Below, piece by piece: positions 7,962-16,754 of a stretch of DNA of 64,000 bases (the first letter of the stretch is position 1; every line of letters starts with the position of its first letter). Both the position numbers and the translations under genes were made by a program. This DNA is from Psychrobacillus insolitus (GTDB taxonomy: Bacteria; Bacillota; Bacilli; Bacillales_A; Planococcaceae): assembly GCF_003254155.1 (NCBI RefSeq), contig NZ_QKZI01000002.1, positions 124,001 to 188,000 on the forward strand. Direction: 5' to 3'. The notes under the pieces are model-generated. The model did no database searches. It worked only from the letters and a program-made list of their open reading frames with translations, and had not been told where the DNA came from.

Positions 7962-10900
7962 ATGTTTATGAAACAAGAGGCAACCCGAGTAGAGACGTTC
8001 CGATGCAACCTTATGATTACCAATAAAGCGCGCAAAGGTATTCAGGAATGGTCAAATGATGAACATGCTTTCTTTAAAATACAAGATTCTTTCGATGTAC
8101 ATATTGAAAAGCGACCGATTAATGCACATGGAAATACATCCCTAACTCTCTATTTTGACAATGGTACGAATGAAGTCATGGCACAAAAGTTAGATGGCAA
8201 AGTTGCCGTGATGGAATGTATCCTTCAAAACGACGGCCTACTAGCTACTGGTTTTCATGTAAGAGGTTCTAGAGTTCCAGTAAAGACAAATAGACGTCTT
8301 CCAGCCAATTTGAAATTTGTCACTGCGCGTAATAATGGTGCAGGAATGCCTATCCAATTGCACACAAAAATTCGCGAATTACCAGTTGCAGAAGAACGTT
8401 CGGAGTACGTAAAGAAACGAATTTCTAGCTGGGAAGGCTATTTAAAAGTTCAGGAACGCAATGCAACCATCGATGACATTTCTGCATCTTATTCGAGATT
8501 AGCTTTAAACGAAGATTTTAGTCGCTTAACGTTAATAGATTGTAATTTGAATGGAAATGAGTGGAATAAAGTGAAAGGCCTCAGTGTAACATTGAGAGGA
8601 TTTCAAAATGATGTTGGCGATGTGTTGAAAGTGAATCGAGGTACTAAAACAGTAGAGATTGAACTGAAGCCAAAGTTTAGAGAGATGGCAAGACGAAACC
8701 AGTGGCATCCAAAATCGAAGGATGCAGTGTTTAGCAATTTTGCTACGCTTAGTCAGATAAGAAGACTCCGAAAAGGATTCGAAGATCTTCAAAATGGGCT
8801 TGCAGCAAATGCTAATCTGGAAAAAATTCTGTTTGAAGACAGACCAACTATACGTATACCGAGTAAACGTGCAAAATTGGAATTTCATAATCAGTTAAAC
8901 GAATTTCAACAAGAAGCCGTTGTTGGTGCGATGTCTGCCGAAGATCTATACGTTATCCAAGGCCCACCTGGAACAGGTAAAACCACGGTCATCTCGGAAA
9001 TATGTCAACAAAATGCAAAGGCTGGACTTCGAACACTTGTTGCTTCCCAGTCCAATCTAGCTGTGGATAATGCACTTAGTCGATTGCTTTCGAATAAAGA
9101 TATTCGCATATTACGTTTTGGTCGAACAGAAAGTATTGAAGAAGAAGGCAAAAAATTCATCGAAGAAAATGTAGGTCAATACTGGAAAGATCAGACATTG
9201 AGTGTTTTACAGAAAGTAATAGAAGGTCATTCTGAAAGGAAAAGTCAGATTGAACAAGAAGTAGTTAGTTGTGAAGAACAATCTCTACTTCTTCAACAAC
9301 AACTTGTTTCATTAGAAGAAAAGATTGAATTAAAAGAAGCCGCGAAGAAAGAAAGAGTAGTAAAAATAGATGAGATTAAAAACCTCAAGAAAAGTTTAGT
9401 TCAACTAAAGAAAGAACGAGAAAAATTAGAAGGTAATATACTGACTTTAAAAAATGCATCAAGTAAGTTAATGAATGAAATCAATTCTATAGAACAATTT
9501 ATCCAAACGAACTTAACGAGTCAAGAATTGATAGAAAAAATGGGTCAAATAGGGACGAAAATGGACAGAACTCGTCAGTCCATAGGGTTTCAACAGGCGA
9601 AATTAGAAATAAGAAATTTAGAGGATTCCTTAACAACTATTCGAAGTGAATATCAACAAGCACAGGTGAAAAAACGCCACTTAGAAGAATTTATCTATGA
9701 AATTCCTCCTATTAAAAAACGGGGAGAATTGAAAACCCGTATGCTTCACTATGAAGTGACACCCCATGCTAATTTAGAACAAAGAATTACTAAATTAAAT
9801 CAAATAAGTGATAATCTAAATTCTTTTAATGAATGGGCCGAGTTAAATAAGCGGTTATTATCCGCGATTGACTATATGGAAAGCTTATTAAAAGAAAATG
9901 GTGTTCAGATTGAAACAATTCGTAATAATGTAAAACAAAGTGGTGTCGTATTTCATTCATCCTATTCTGCAAAAGAAATTCATCAATTTATGGATCGAAT
10001 GAAACAGCTACTAACTTCAGATAAACCTGCAAATCAAATTGAAAGATTATCAGTGTTTTTAGAAGGATTATACGTACGTAGAGATTATGTTTGGCAGCAA
10101 GGAAGGTCACTACAGCAGATTCAAAAAGATAAAGCAGAGTCCGTAACATTATTTGAGGAAATCAAAAATGAATTAATCGAACAAATAAGCAAATCAATTA
10201 CTGAAATTGATCAATATAGAAGTGAACTGAAGAACACAGGTATTATCCAAAACAACCAACTGGCTCAGTTGCAAGATAGAAGGGAAAGTCACTTAAGCCA
10301 AATTGGACCAGTAGAAAGCATCCCCGAATTAAACGACTTAAAATCGGAGCTATTGCTGAAAGAACATACATATAAAGACTTGCAGAAATCACAAGAAACC
10401 CTCAAGCAATATGTACAGCAACTAGAGATTAAAAAGAATGATGCAAAATATACTTTGGAACAAATAGAAATGTATGAAGCGGATCTAGAGGAAAAAGAGC
10501 AGGACAGTAAAAAGGTTAATTCTCAGGGCTTGGAGCAGGAAAAACAATTAAAAGCTATAGAAGAATTAATAAATCAACATCCGGAAATAGAACATGAAAA
10601 AACCTTAGTAGAAATCTCTACTTTATCTGAAAAAGTAGAGAAAATTACCCTTGAGAAAAAACGTTTGCCAATTACCCAAGCGCTACAAAACGAATGGTTT
10701 TCGTTACTGAAAGAAGCTAGTGATTATGACTTAGATGAGATTAGAAAGTTATATGTTCGACATGCCAATGTTATCGGGACAACTTGTGTAGCATCTGCTC
10801 GAAAAGAATTTATGGAGAATTATCCAACGTTCGATGTAGTAATAATAGATGAAGTATCGAAAGCGACTCCACCTGAATTACTTTTACCCATGTTAAAAGG

Positions 10901-11798
10901 GAAAAAAATAATATTGGTTGGAGACCATCATCAGCTGCCTCCACTCGTTGGGGAAGATACGATTGATGAGTCCCTTCAAGCAATTTTAGAAGAAAGCGAT
11001 AGCTTGGAAGAAAAAGGGGAACTAAAGAAACTGTTGAAAGAATCTTTATTCGAACGTTTATTTAAAAACTTACCTAAGAGTAACAAAACAATGTTAGCTA
11101 TTCAGTACCGAATGCATGAAAGCATTATGGAAACAATCACACCGTTTTATGAAGAAGAAAACTATCGACTTCAATGTGGTTTAAGCGATTCGGATACGAT
11201 GCGTGACCACTTACTTGAATCTCAATATGTGAATCGAAATGACCATCTTCTTTGGCTAGATATGCCGAATGAAAAAGCCTATTTTGAAGAGCAGATGAAA
11301 GATGGGAAAAGTCGCTTTAACCAAGCTGAATTGACCACTATTCGCGAGGTTTTAATTGATTTAGATCAAGCAACAGAAAATGCTAAAAATGAAGGGAGAA
11401 TGAAGCAAGATGAACGGAAAAGTATCGGGGTTATTAGTTTTTACGGGGAGCAAGTGAAGAAAATTGATCGTTTAATACAGCAAGAATTGAATCTTAAACA
11501 CATCACGTTTAGAACTGGTACTGTCGATAAATTCCAAGGAATGGAAATGGACGTCATAGTGTTAAGTATGGTTCGAAATAATCGAGATAAAAGCGGAGAT
11601 ATAGGGTTTGCAAATGACTATAGACGATTAAATGTAGCGTTGTCTAGAGCGAGGGAATTATTAATTATTGTAGGCAGTACACAAATGTTTACAGAGAGAG
11701 CCAAAAAAGTAGAATCAAGAAAAATGTATAGTCGCTTACTTGGCATCGTAAAAGATAAAAAGGCTTTACGAGATCCAAAAGGAAACATCAAAAAATAA
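7962..11798 (+). CDS. Superfamily 1 (Upf1/Dna2-like) helicase with long internal coiled coil
   Basis: A 1278-residue soluble protein. Residues 1-~310 form a unique N-terminal domain. Helicase motif I GPPGTGKTT is at ~334-342, with Q-motif-like NEFQQEAV just before. Motif II is DEVS at ~963, motif III VGDHHQLPPLV, motif IV QYRMHESIM at ~1048, motif V GTVDKFQGMEMDVIVLS and motif VI NVALSRARELLIIVG. Between motifs I and II lie more than 500 residues rich in E, K, Q and L with heptad character, a rod-like coiled coil splitting the first RecA domain as in SbcC-like proteins. Function is presumably ATP-driven work on nucleic acid; DNA repair or phage defence are both possible. The next gene, 26 bp downstream, is probably its partner. 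Confidence 0.88.
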   Translation: MFMKQEATRVETFRCNLMITNKARKGIQEWSNDEHAFFKIQDSFDVHIEKRPINAHGNTSLTLYFDNGTNEVMAQKLDGKVAVMECILQNDGLLATGFHVRGSRVPVKTNRRLPANLKFVTARNNGAGMPIQLHTKIRELPVAEERSEYVKKRISSWEGYLKVQERNATIDDISASYSRLALNEDFSRLTLIDCNLNGNEWNKVKGLSVTLRGFQNDVGDVLKVNRGTKTVEIELKPKFREMARRNQWHPKSKDAVFSNFATLSQIRRLRKGFEDLQNGLAANANLEKILFEDRPTIRIPSKRAKLEFHNQLNEFQQEAVVGAMSAEDLYVIQGPPGTGKTTVISEICQQNAKAGLRTLVASQSNLAVDNALSRLLSNKDIRILRFGRTESIEEEGKKFIEENVGQYWKDQTLSVLQKVIEGHSERKSQIEQEVVSCEEQSLLLQQQLVSLEEKIELKEAAKKERVVKIDEIKNLKKSLVQLKKEREKLEGNILTLKNASSKLMNEINSIEQFIQTNLTSQELIEKMGQIGTKMDRTRQSIGFQQAKLEIRNLEDSLTTIRSEYQQAQVKKRHLEEFIYEIPPIKKRGELKTRMLHYEVTPHANLEQRITKLNQISDNLNSFNEWAELNKRLLSAIDYMESLLKENGVQIETIRNNVKQSGVVFHSSYSAKEIHQFMDRMKQLLTSDKPANQIERLSVFLEGLYVRRDYVWQQGRSLQQIQKDKAESVTLFEEIKNELIEQISKSITEIDQYRSELKNTGIIQNNQLAQLQDRRESHLSQIGPVESIPELNDLKSELLLKEHTYKDLQKSQETLKQYVQQLEIKKNDAKYTLEQIEMYEADLEEKEQDSKKVNSQGLEQEKQLKAIEELINQHPEIEHEKTLVEISTLSEKVEKITLEKKRLPITQALQNEWFSLLKEASDYDLDEIRKLYVRHANVIGTTCVASARKEFMENYPTFDVVIIDEVSKATPPELLLPMLKGKKIILVGDHHQLPPLVGEDTIDESLQAILEESDSLEEKGELKKLLKESLFERLFKNLPKSNKTMLAIQYRMHESIMETITPFYEEENYRLQCGLSDSDTMRDHLLESQYVNRNDHLLWLDMPNEKAYFEEQMKDGKSRFNQAELTTIREVLIDLDQATENAKNEGRMKQDERKSIGVISFYGEQVKKIDRLIQQELNLKHITFRTGTVDKFQGMEMDVIVLSMVRNNRDKSGDIGFANDYRRLNVALSRARELLIIVGSTQMFTERAKKVESRKMYSRLLGIVKDKKALRDPKGNIKK

Positions 11799-11824
11799 GG
11801 TAGTCAGTTTAGGGGTATACGTAT

Positions 11825-12580
11825 ATGCAGGAGCTTCAAAAACGTTTAACCAAAGAATTACAACAAAGCATGAAAGTAAAAATTATACATTCTGCTACTT
11901 GGAGCATACCAGTCCATTCCATAGAAGTGGAATTTAAACCAGTTAAGCGTACCAAAATGGATGTACTCATGAAGATGATGCTCATTACTTTTCAGAAGGC
12001 AAGCGTGTCTAAAGCAGAAGAGCTAAGTGATTTATTACTGGTCGAGCAGCTATTTATTGAAGACTTAATCTCCATCATGAGTAGAACAGGACTCATTGAA
12101 AAGCGTGATGGTTTATTCAAACTAACAGATCGTGGCATGAAGCAATTGGAAAATGGCATATTTGAGGAAGAACAAGATATAGAGTCGAAAACAGAATTAT
12201 ATAGTACAAGCCATGAAGCATTTTTGAGTGGTTATATTAAACCAGCTTCACCTGATGAAGAATTACTGGAAATCTATCGCTATGTGAAAGATGGTTATTT
12301 GGATGAAGAGCTCCATTTTGATGATGATATGCTGATCGAAGCACTTCAAAAGAGTGACACTGAATCAGATGAAGGGGATACCCAAACAGTTGTTTCTGAA
12401 ATCATTTCAACATCCGAACTTACGATTGATGATGTCCCATGCTTGGAATACATCCTATATAACAGTGAAAAAGATATCGTATATGCTCGAGTTTGGAACA
12501 CGCTACTTTCACAATGGGATGAAAAGTTAGAAAATCAGTTGAATGAAAAAGAGCGTATGAAGTGGCGAGAACTTTTGTAA
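11825..12580 (+). CDS. Hypothetical partner protein of the SF1 helicase
   Basis: A 251-residue soluble, acidic protein. Residues ~45-110 look like a winged-helix domain (KAEELSDLLLVEQLFIEDLISIMSRTGLIEKRDGLFKLTDRGMKQL), with the typical wing between RDGLF and LTDRG. The C-terminal part is rich in D and E and has no recognised family. It starts 26 bp after the helicase gene and is followed by a hairpin, so both genes form one transcription unit. I infer a DNA- or protein-binding accessory role for the helicase. No catalytic motif is visible. Confidence 0.7.
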   Translation: MQELQKRLTKELQQSMKVKIIHSATWSIPVHSIEVEFKPVKRTKMDVLMKMMLITFQKASVSKAEELSDLLLVEQLFIEDLISIMSRTGLIEKRDGLFKLTDRGMKQLENGIFEEEQDIESKTELYSTSHEAFLSGYIKPASPDEELLEIYRYVKDGYLDEELHFDDDMLIEALQKSDTESDEGDTQTVVSEIISTSELTIDDVPCLEYILYNSEKDIVYARVWNTLLSQWDEKLENQLNEKERMKWRELL

Positions 12581-12590
12581 AGTGAAACTT

Positions 12591-12623
12591 CAATCAGTGG
12601 GGGGTCTTCATCCCCACTGATTG
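12591..12623 (+). terminator. Hairpin after the helicase operon
   Basis: CAATCAGTGGGG (12591-12602) pairs perfectly with CCCCACTGATTG (12612-12623). There is no clear T-run, so its strength as a terminator is uncertain. The CAATCAGTG arm recurs in the hairpin at 43068. Confidence 0.6.
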
Positions 12624-12635
12624 TTAGTTGAACCA

Positions 12636-12726
12636 TTCGGGCGTTTACGGGCAGTTGATCTCCAACTTACGCTTATGCGCTTGGCCAAGCGTTGAAGTGG
12701 AGTCATACTGCCCGTTAATGCGGGAT
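12636..12726. repeat. MITE-like long hairpin upstream of the EamA gene
   Basis: ACGGGCAGT (12647-12655) pairs with ACTGCCCGT (12707-12715); inside, CTCCA-A-CTT pairs with AAG-TGGAG, and the tip is the perfect palindrome CGCTTGGCCAAGCG. The ~70-base structure has bulges but no open frame. It could be a degenerate mobile element remnant or a structured leader. It lies 40-50 bp before the next coding start. Confidence 0.5.
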
Positions 12727-12766
12727 AAAAATTTCTATCGAAGTTAAATGATTTGGAGTGACTAAA

Positions 12767-13642
12767 GTGAATCAAACAAATGGTTCAAAAAGGATTGTGG
12801 TGCCACTCATTATTTCAATTATCGCTATTTCTTTTTCTGCGATTTTTGTGAAATGGTCGGATGCACCGGCAACAGTATTGAGTATGTACCGAATGCTGCT
12901 TGCGAGTTTGTTTCTATTACCAATCATATGGATAAAACGTAATGAGTTTAAAAACATAGAAAAAAAAGATTGGGTTCTATTAGTAATTTCAGGGTTATTT
13001 TTAGCATTACATTTTGCTTTGTGGTTTGGTTCTTTAAAGTTAACGACGGTAGCTAGTTCTACAATTATTCTTGGGTTACAACCAATTGTCGCACTTATTG
13101 GGGGTTTTATATTTTTCAAGGAACGGACGACTACTTCTGCGCTGCTGACAATGGGAGTTGCAGTGGTCGGTGCTGTATTAATCGGCTGGGGAGACTTTGG
13201 CCTAAGTAAATCTGCTATTCTCGGAGATGTGCTTTCTTTTCTGAGCGTTATTGCAGTAGTTGGTTATTTGTTAATTGGGCAAAATGCTGTAAAGAAAGTA
13301 TCGCATTGGATTTATAGTTTTTGCGTATTTTTCTTTGCTGGAATTGCGTTAGTTGTGTATAACTTACTTGCTGGAGTTCAGTTTAGTGGATATGAATCAA
13401 AAGAGTGGGGCATTTTTCTATTATTAGCGATTGTACCGACCATATCGCATATGATTAATAATTGGTTAATGAATTATGTTACTGCAACGACTATTTCCAT
13501 GAGTATTTTAGGAGAGCCGGTTGGAGCAACTATATTAGCGGTCGTTTTACTCGGAGAACGACTGGCCGGTTGGCAAATTTTTGGTGGAGTACTGGTATTG
13601 GTAGGAGTCTTTTTCTTCTTACTACAACAACTTAGACGATAA
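12767..13642 (+). CDS. EamA/DMT-family transporter
   Basis: A 291-residue integral membrane protein with about ten hydrophobic helices in two EamA repeats (residues ~8-140 and ~150-285). Typical features are FSAIFVKWSDAPATVLSMYRMLLASLFLLP in the first repeat and SMSILGEPVGATILAVVLLGERLAGWQIFGGVLVLVG at the end of the second. Members export amino acids, nucleotides or other metabolites, and the substrate cannot be predicted. An in-frame GTG at 12758 overlaps the TTTGGAG ribosome site, so the GTG at 12767 is the likely start. The gene stands alone, with repeat elements on both sides. Confidence 0.87.
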   Translation: MNQTNGSKRIVVPLIISIIAISFSAIFVKWSDAPATVLSMYRMLLASLFLLPIIWIKRNEFKNIEKKDWVLLVISGLFLALHFALWFGSLKLTTVASSTIILGLQPIVALIGGFIFFKERTTTSALLTMGVAVVGAVLIGWGDFGLSKSAILGDVLSFLSVIAVVGYLLIGQNAVKKVSHWIYSFCVFFFAGIALVVYNLLAGVQFSGYESKEWGIFLLLAIVPTISHMINNWLMNYVTATTISMSILGEPVGATILAVVLLGERLAGWQIFGGVLVLVGVFFFLLQQLRR

Positions 13643-13788
13643 GATCGTATATTAAATTTCTGCATAATATATCTAGCGCAAGCAGCCTGTGCTCCTGTGC
13701 GAAGCTCGTCGCCTCGGGGTCAAATGGGTACTACCCCATCCCCATTTGCTGCCCTACGCAGTAATAGGCGCTTGCACTACATTTAACT
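13643..13788. repeat. Dispersed repeat family B, divergent copy
   Basis: This copy shares with the elements at 22570 and 33623 the left end (TTCTGCATAAT, CTAGCGC), the CCTCGGGGTCAAATGGGTA segment, CCCCATTTG and the right end GCAGTAATAGGCGCTTGC. The centre differs. AAATGGG and CCCATTT can pair, so it keeps the inner stem. It begins at the stop codon of the EamA gene. Confidence 0.75.
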
Positions 13789-13798
13789 TAAAAGAACA

Positions 13799-13850
13799 GA
13801 GGAATGGCTGAGAAAGCTACTGCGTTACTTTCTCAGCCACTCCTTTTTTT
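13799..13850 (+). terminator. Terminator-like hairpin
   Basis: GAATGGCTGAGAAAG pairs with CTTTCTCAGCCACTC over a 12-base loop and is followed by CTTTTTTT. From 13851 to 14125 the sequence is AT-rich, holds no gene, and must contain the promoter of the operon that starts at 14141. Confidence 0.8.
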
Positions 13851-14140
13851 AGTTATCGTGTAGTTAAGACTTTCCTCTGTTCTCGAGAAACAATTTTATA
13901 ATTACGTAAGCAGTTTACTTTGAAAAGAAGGAATTCTTTGAAGTTTGTCGAAATAGGTATGACAAATACATGATTTTAAGTTTGAATTGTCGTAAATTGA
14001 TTTGAATTGGATAGAATATGAAAGAAATTGATTTTTCTTCTTGCGTTTTTTGTCATAAACTTTTGAAAATTGTCGAAAATCATCAATACTTTCATGTATT
14101 CATTAAAATATAAACTGTTCGGCGTGAAGGAGTGAAAGAA

Positions 14141-15523
14141 TTGGAAGAAACTTATAAGGGAAATGACAGGTTAATCTTTGGTATTGGAGTAGGAATTTTA
14201 ACATATTGGCTATTCTCCCAAGCATTATTAAATACTGTACCAGATGTGCAACAGGATTTAGCTATTAATACCAATATTATCGGAATCGGCATAAGTGCTA
14301 CATCTTTATTTTTTGGTATATTCGTAGTAGTTGCAGGTGGTTTTGTGGACAGGTATGGGGCAGTAAGGATTACGATGATCGGTTTAGTCTTGAGTGTCAT
14401 TGGTTCTATACTGCTAGTTATTTCAACTGGATCTATTATGTTTATTTCGGGTCGAATAATTCAAGGGTTATCTGCAGCGTGTATAATGCCATCAACTTTA
14501 AGTCTTATAAAATCTTACTATAAGGATGAACAGCGGCAAAGAGCGCTCAGTTTTTGGGCAATTGGTTCCTGGGGAGGTACAGGACTTTGTTCTTTAGTAG
14601 GTGGGGCAATAGCTTCTTCTATTGGCTGGCGTTGGATTTTTGTATTTTCCATTGTTTTCGCACTATTTTCAATATTCCTAATAAAAGGCACGCCGGAGAC
14701 AAAAGTAATCGCTTCATCCTCTACTAAAAAGTTTGATTTTGCCGGATTGATGGTATTTATTATCTCAATGGTCAGCTTGAATATTATTATTACACAAGGC
14801 TCCAAGCTAGGTTGGACAAGCATTAGTACTATAATACTTGGGATACTTTGCATCGTCTCGGCTATACTTTTCTTTCAATTCGAATTGAAGAAAAAAGATA
14901 AAAGTTTTATTGATTTTTCAATCTTTAAAAATAAAGCATATTCAGGTGCCACATTGTCGAATTTTTTATTGAATTCTGCAGCGGGTACTTTAATCGTTAT
15001 TAACACGTATATTCAATTATCTAGGGGTTTTTCAGCCTTTGAGACCGGATTACTTTCTATCGGGTACTTGGTCTGTATTTTGATCATGATTAGGGTGGGC
15101 GAAAAAGCATTACAAAAAATAGGTGCAAGAAAACCTATGATGCTTGGTGCATTTATTAGTGCTTTGGGCATAACCCTAATGGCTTTAACGTTTTTAAGTA
15201 ACTCTCTTTATATTGTTTTTGTCATCATTGGTTTTATATTATTTGGTACTGGACTAGGGTTTTATGCAACACCATCCACAGATACAGCAGTTTCTAATTC
15301 TCCCGAAGGCAAAGCGGGCGTAGCAACAGGGATTTATAAAATGTCGAGTGCACTTGGAGGTTCTTTAGGAATCGCTATTTCTTCCAGTGTTTTCAATGCT
15401 TTAAATGTGCAGGGAAATATCGACTTTGCTGCAATGATAGGCCTTTCAGTTAGTATAGTTAGTTGTTTGCTGGCGTTATTGTCTGTATTTATCACTACGC
15501 CAAAAGATGTGAAAACTGTTTAA
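14141..15523 (+). CDS. MFS transporter, DHA2-like (first cassette copy)
   Basis: A ~460-residue major facilitator with 12-14 hydrophobic helices. The cytoplasmic motif DRYGAVRITMIG follows the second helix, and RIIQGLSAACIMPSTLSLIKSYY is the motif typical of the DHA2 (EmrB/QacA) type. The likely start is TTG at 14141, eight bases after GAAGGAG; the GTG at 14132 overlaps that site. An M20 amidohydrolase follows 25 bp later, and the pair is repeated immediately downstream. The pairing suggests import or export of an amide or N-acyl compound handled by the hydrolase, which is an inference. Confidence 0.88.
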   Translation: MEETYKGNDRLIFGIGVGILTYWLFSQALLNTVPDVQQDLAINTNIIGIGISATSLFFGIFVVVAGGFVDRYGAVRITMIGLVLSVIGSILLVISTGSIMFISGRIIQGLSAACIMPSTLSLIKSYYKDEQRQRALSFWAIGSWGGTGLCSLVGGAIASSIGWRWIFVFSIVFALFSIFLIKGTPETKVIASSSTKKFDFAGLMVFIISMVSLNIIITQGSKLGWTSISTIILGILCIVSAILFFQFELKKKDKSFIDFSIFKNKAYSGATLSNFLLNSAAGTLIVINTYIQLSRGFSAFETGLLSIGYLVCILIMIRVGEKALQKIGARKPMMLGAFISALGITLMALTFLSNSLYIVFVIIGFILFGTGLGFYATPSTDTAVSNSPEGKAGVATGIYKMSSALGGSLGIAISSSVFNALNVQGNIDFAAMIGLSVSIVSCLLALLSVFITTPKDVKTV

Positions 15524-15548
15524 AAAAATTATAGAGGAGTGATTCAAA

Positions 15549-16736
15549 ATGAAAGAACAATTATTCACCGTGCTAAAAGAAAAAGAGCCAAAAATGATTG
15601 AAATTCGACGTTATCTTCATGAAAACCCAGAACTTTCATTTAAAGAGGAAAAAACTTCAACCTATATTGCAGATTTTTACAAAAACAAAGATGTTCAAGT
15701 GGAAACTAACATTGGTGGATACGGTGTGAAAGTGACAATAGATAGTGGGAAACCAGGCAAAACATTAGCGATTCGTGCTGATTTTGATGCTTTGCCAATT
15801 CATGAGGAAACCAATTTACCTTTCGCATCTAAAGTAGATGGGGTTATGCATGCATGCGGACATGATGCGCATAATGCATATATGCTCGTCTTAGCAGAGT
15901 CTTTAATAGATATGAAAGAACAGTTAACAGGGAAAATTATTGTAATCCATCAACCAGCGGAAGAACAACCACCGGGCGGAGCAATTGCGATGATTAAAGA
16001 CGGGGTACTAGATGGAGTAGATAATGTTTTCGGTATACATGTTATGTCTACGATGGAAACTGGAAATGTGTATTACCGTGAAGGACCTATACAAACTGGT
16101 CGTGCTTATTTTAAAGTAATTATTCGAGGGAAAGGCGGCCATGGATCCTCCCCGCATATGGCAAATGATTCAATCGTAGCAGGTGCTCATTTTGTGACCG
16201 CTTTACAAACAGTTGTTAGTAGAAGGTTGAATCCGTTTGACGTAGGTAGTATTACGATTGGGTCATTCGATGGAAAAGGATCATTCAATGTGATTAAAGA
16301 TTCCATAGAAATCGAAGGGGACGTTCGTGCGATGACGGAGGAAGTTCGGACAATAATAGAAAGAGAAGTTCGCACTTTACTAGAAGGGTTGGCAGGTATG
16401 TTCGGGATCACATATGAATTGAATTATGTGAATGATTATCCGGTACTTGTAAATGATGTTCATCTGACTGATTTTGTAGCGAACAGTTTGAAAGAAGCAG
16501 GTATCGAAGGGGTCGCGGAGATTGTTCGTTGTGAACCACAGCCACCTTCCGAAGATTTCGCTTATTATGCCGTAGAGCGTCCAAGTACATTCTTCTATGT
16601 TGGAGCAAAACCAGAAAACGGGCCAGGATATCCTCATCACCATCCGAAATTTGATGTAAGTGAAAACTCTTTGCTAATAGCAGCCAAATCAATGGGAGCA
16701 ATTGTACTAGATTATTTAGATAAATATCAAGTATAA
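15549..16736 (+). CDS. M20-family amidohydrolase (first cassette copy)
   Basis: A 395-residue cytoplasmic metallo-amidohydrolase of the M20D group (hippurate hydrolase, N-acyl-amino-acid or IAA-conjugate hydrolase type). Metal ligands are C103 and H105 in HACGHDAHN, E138/E139 in HQPAEEQPPGG, H164 in FGIHVMS and the histidine cluster YPHHHPKFDVSE near the C-terminus. The dimerisation domain begins near KGGHGSSPHMANDSI. It splits an amide bond to free an amino acid. It is flanked by MFS transporters and shares most conserved blocks with the copy at 18190. Confidence 0.9.
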   Translation: MKEQLFTVLKEKEPKMIEIRRYLHENPELSFKEEKTSTYIADFYKNKDVQVETNIGGYGVKVTIDSGKPGKTLAIRADFDALPIHEETNLPFASKVDGVMHACGHDAHNAYMLVLAESLIDMKEQLTGKIIVIHQPAEEQPPGGAIAMIKDGVLDGVDNVFGIHVMSTMETGNVYYREGPIQTGRAYFKVIIRGKGGHGSSPHMANDSIVAGAHFVTALQTVVSRRLNPFDVGSITIGSFDGKGSFNVIKDSIEIEGDVRAMTEEVRTIIEREVRTLLEGLAGMFGITYELNYVNDYPVLVNDVHLTDFVANSLKEAGIEGVAEIVRCEPQPPSEDFAYYAVERPSTFFYVGAKPENGPGYPHHHPKFDVSENSLLIAAKSMGAIVLDYLDKYQV

Positions 16737-16754
16737 AAAAAGGGGAGGATTATC

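Noticed and set aside
7962-12580. A known named phage-defence system
   Set aside because: The helicase and its partner do not match any system I can name, and no nuclease, integrase or other defence gene is adjacent.
12636-12726. A known riboswitch class upstream of the transporter gene
   Set aside because: No conserved core of a known class is recognised; it is one long hairpin.
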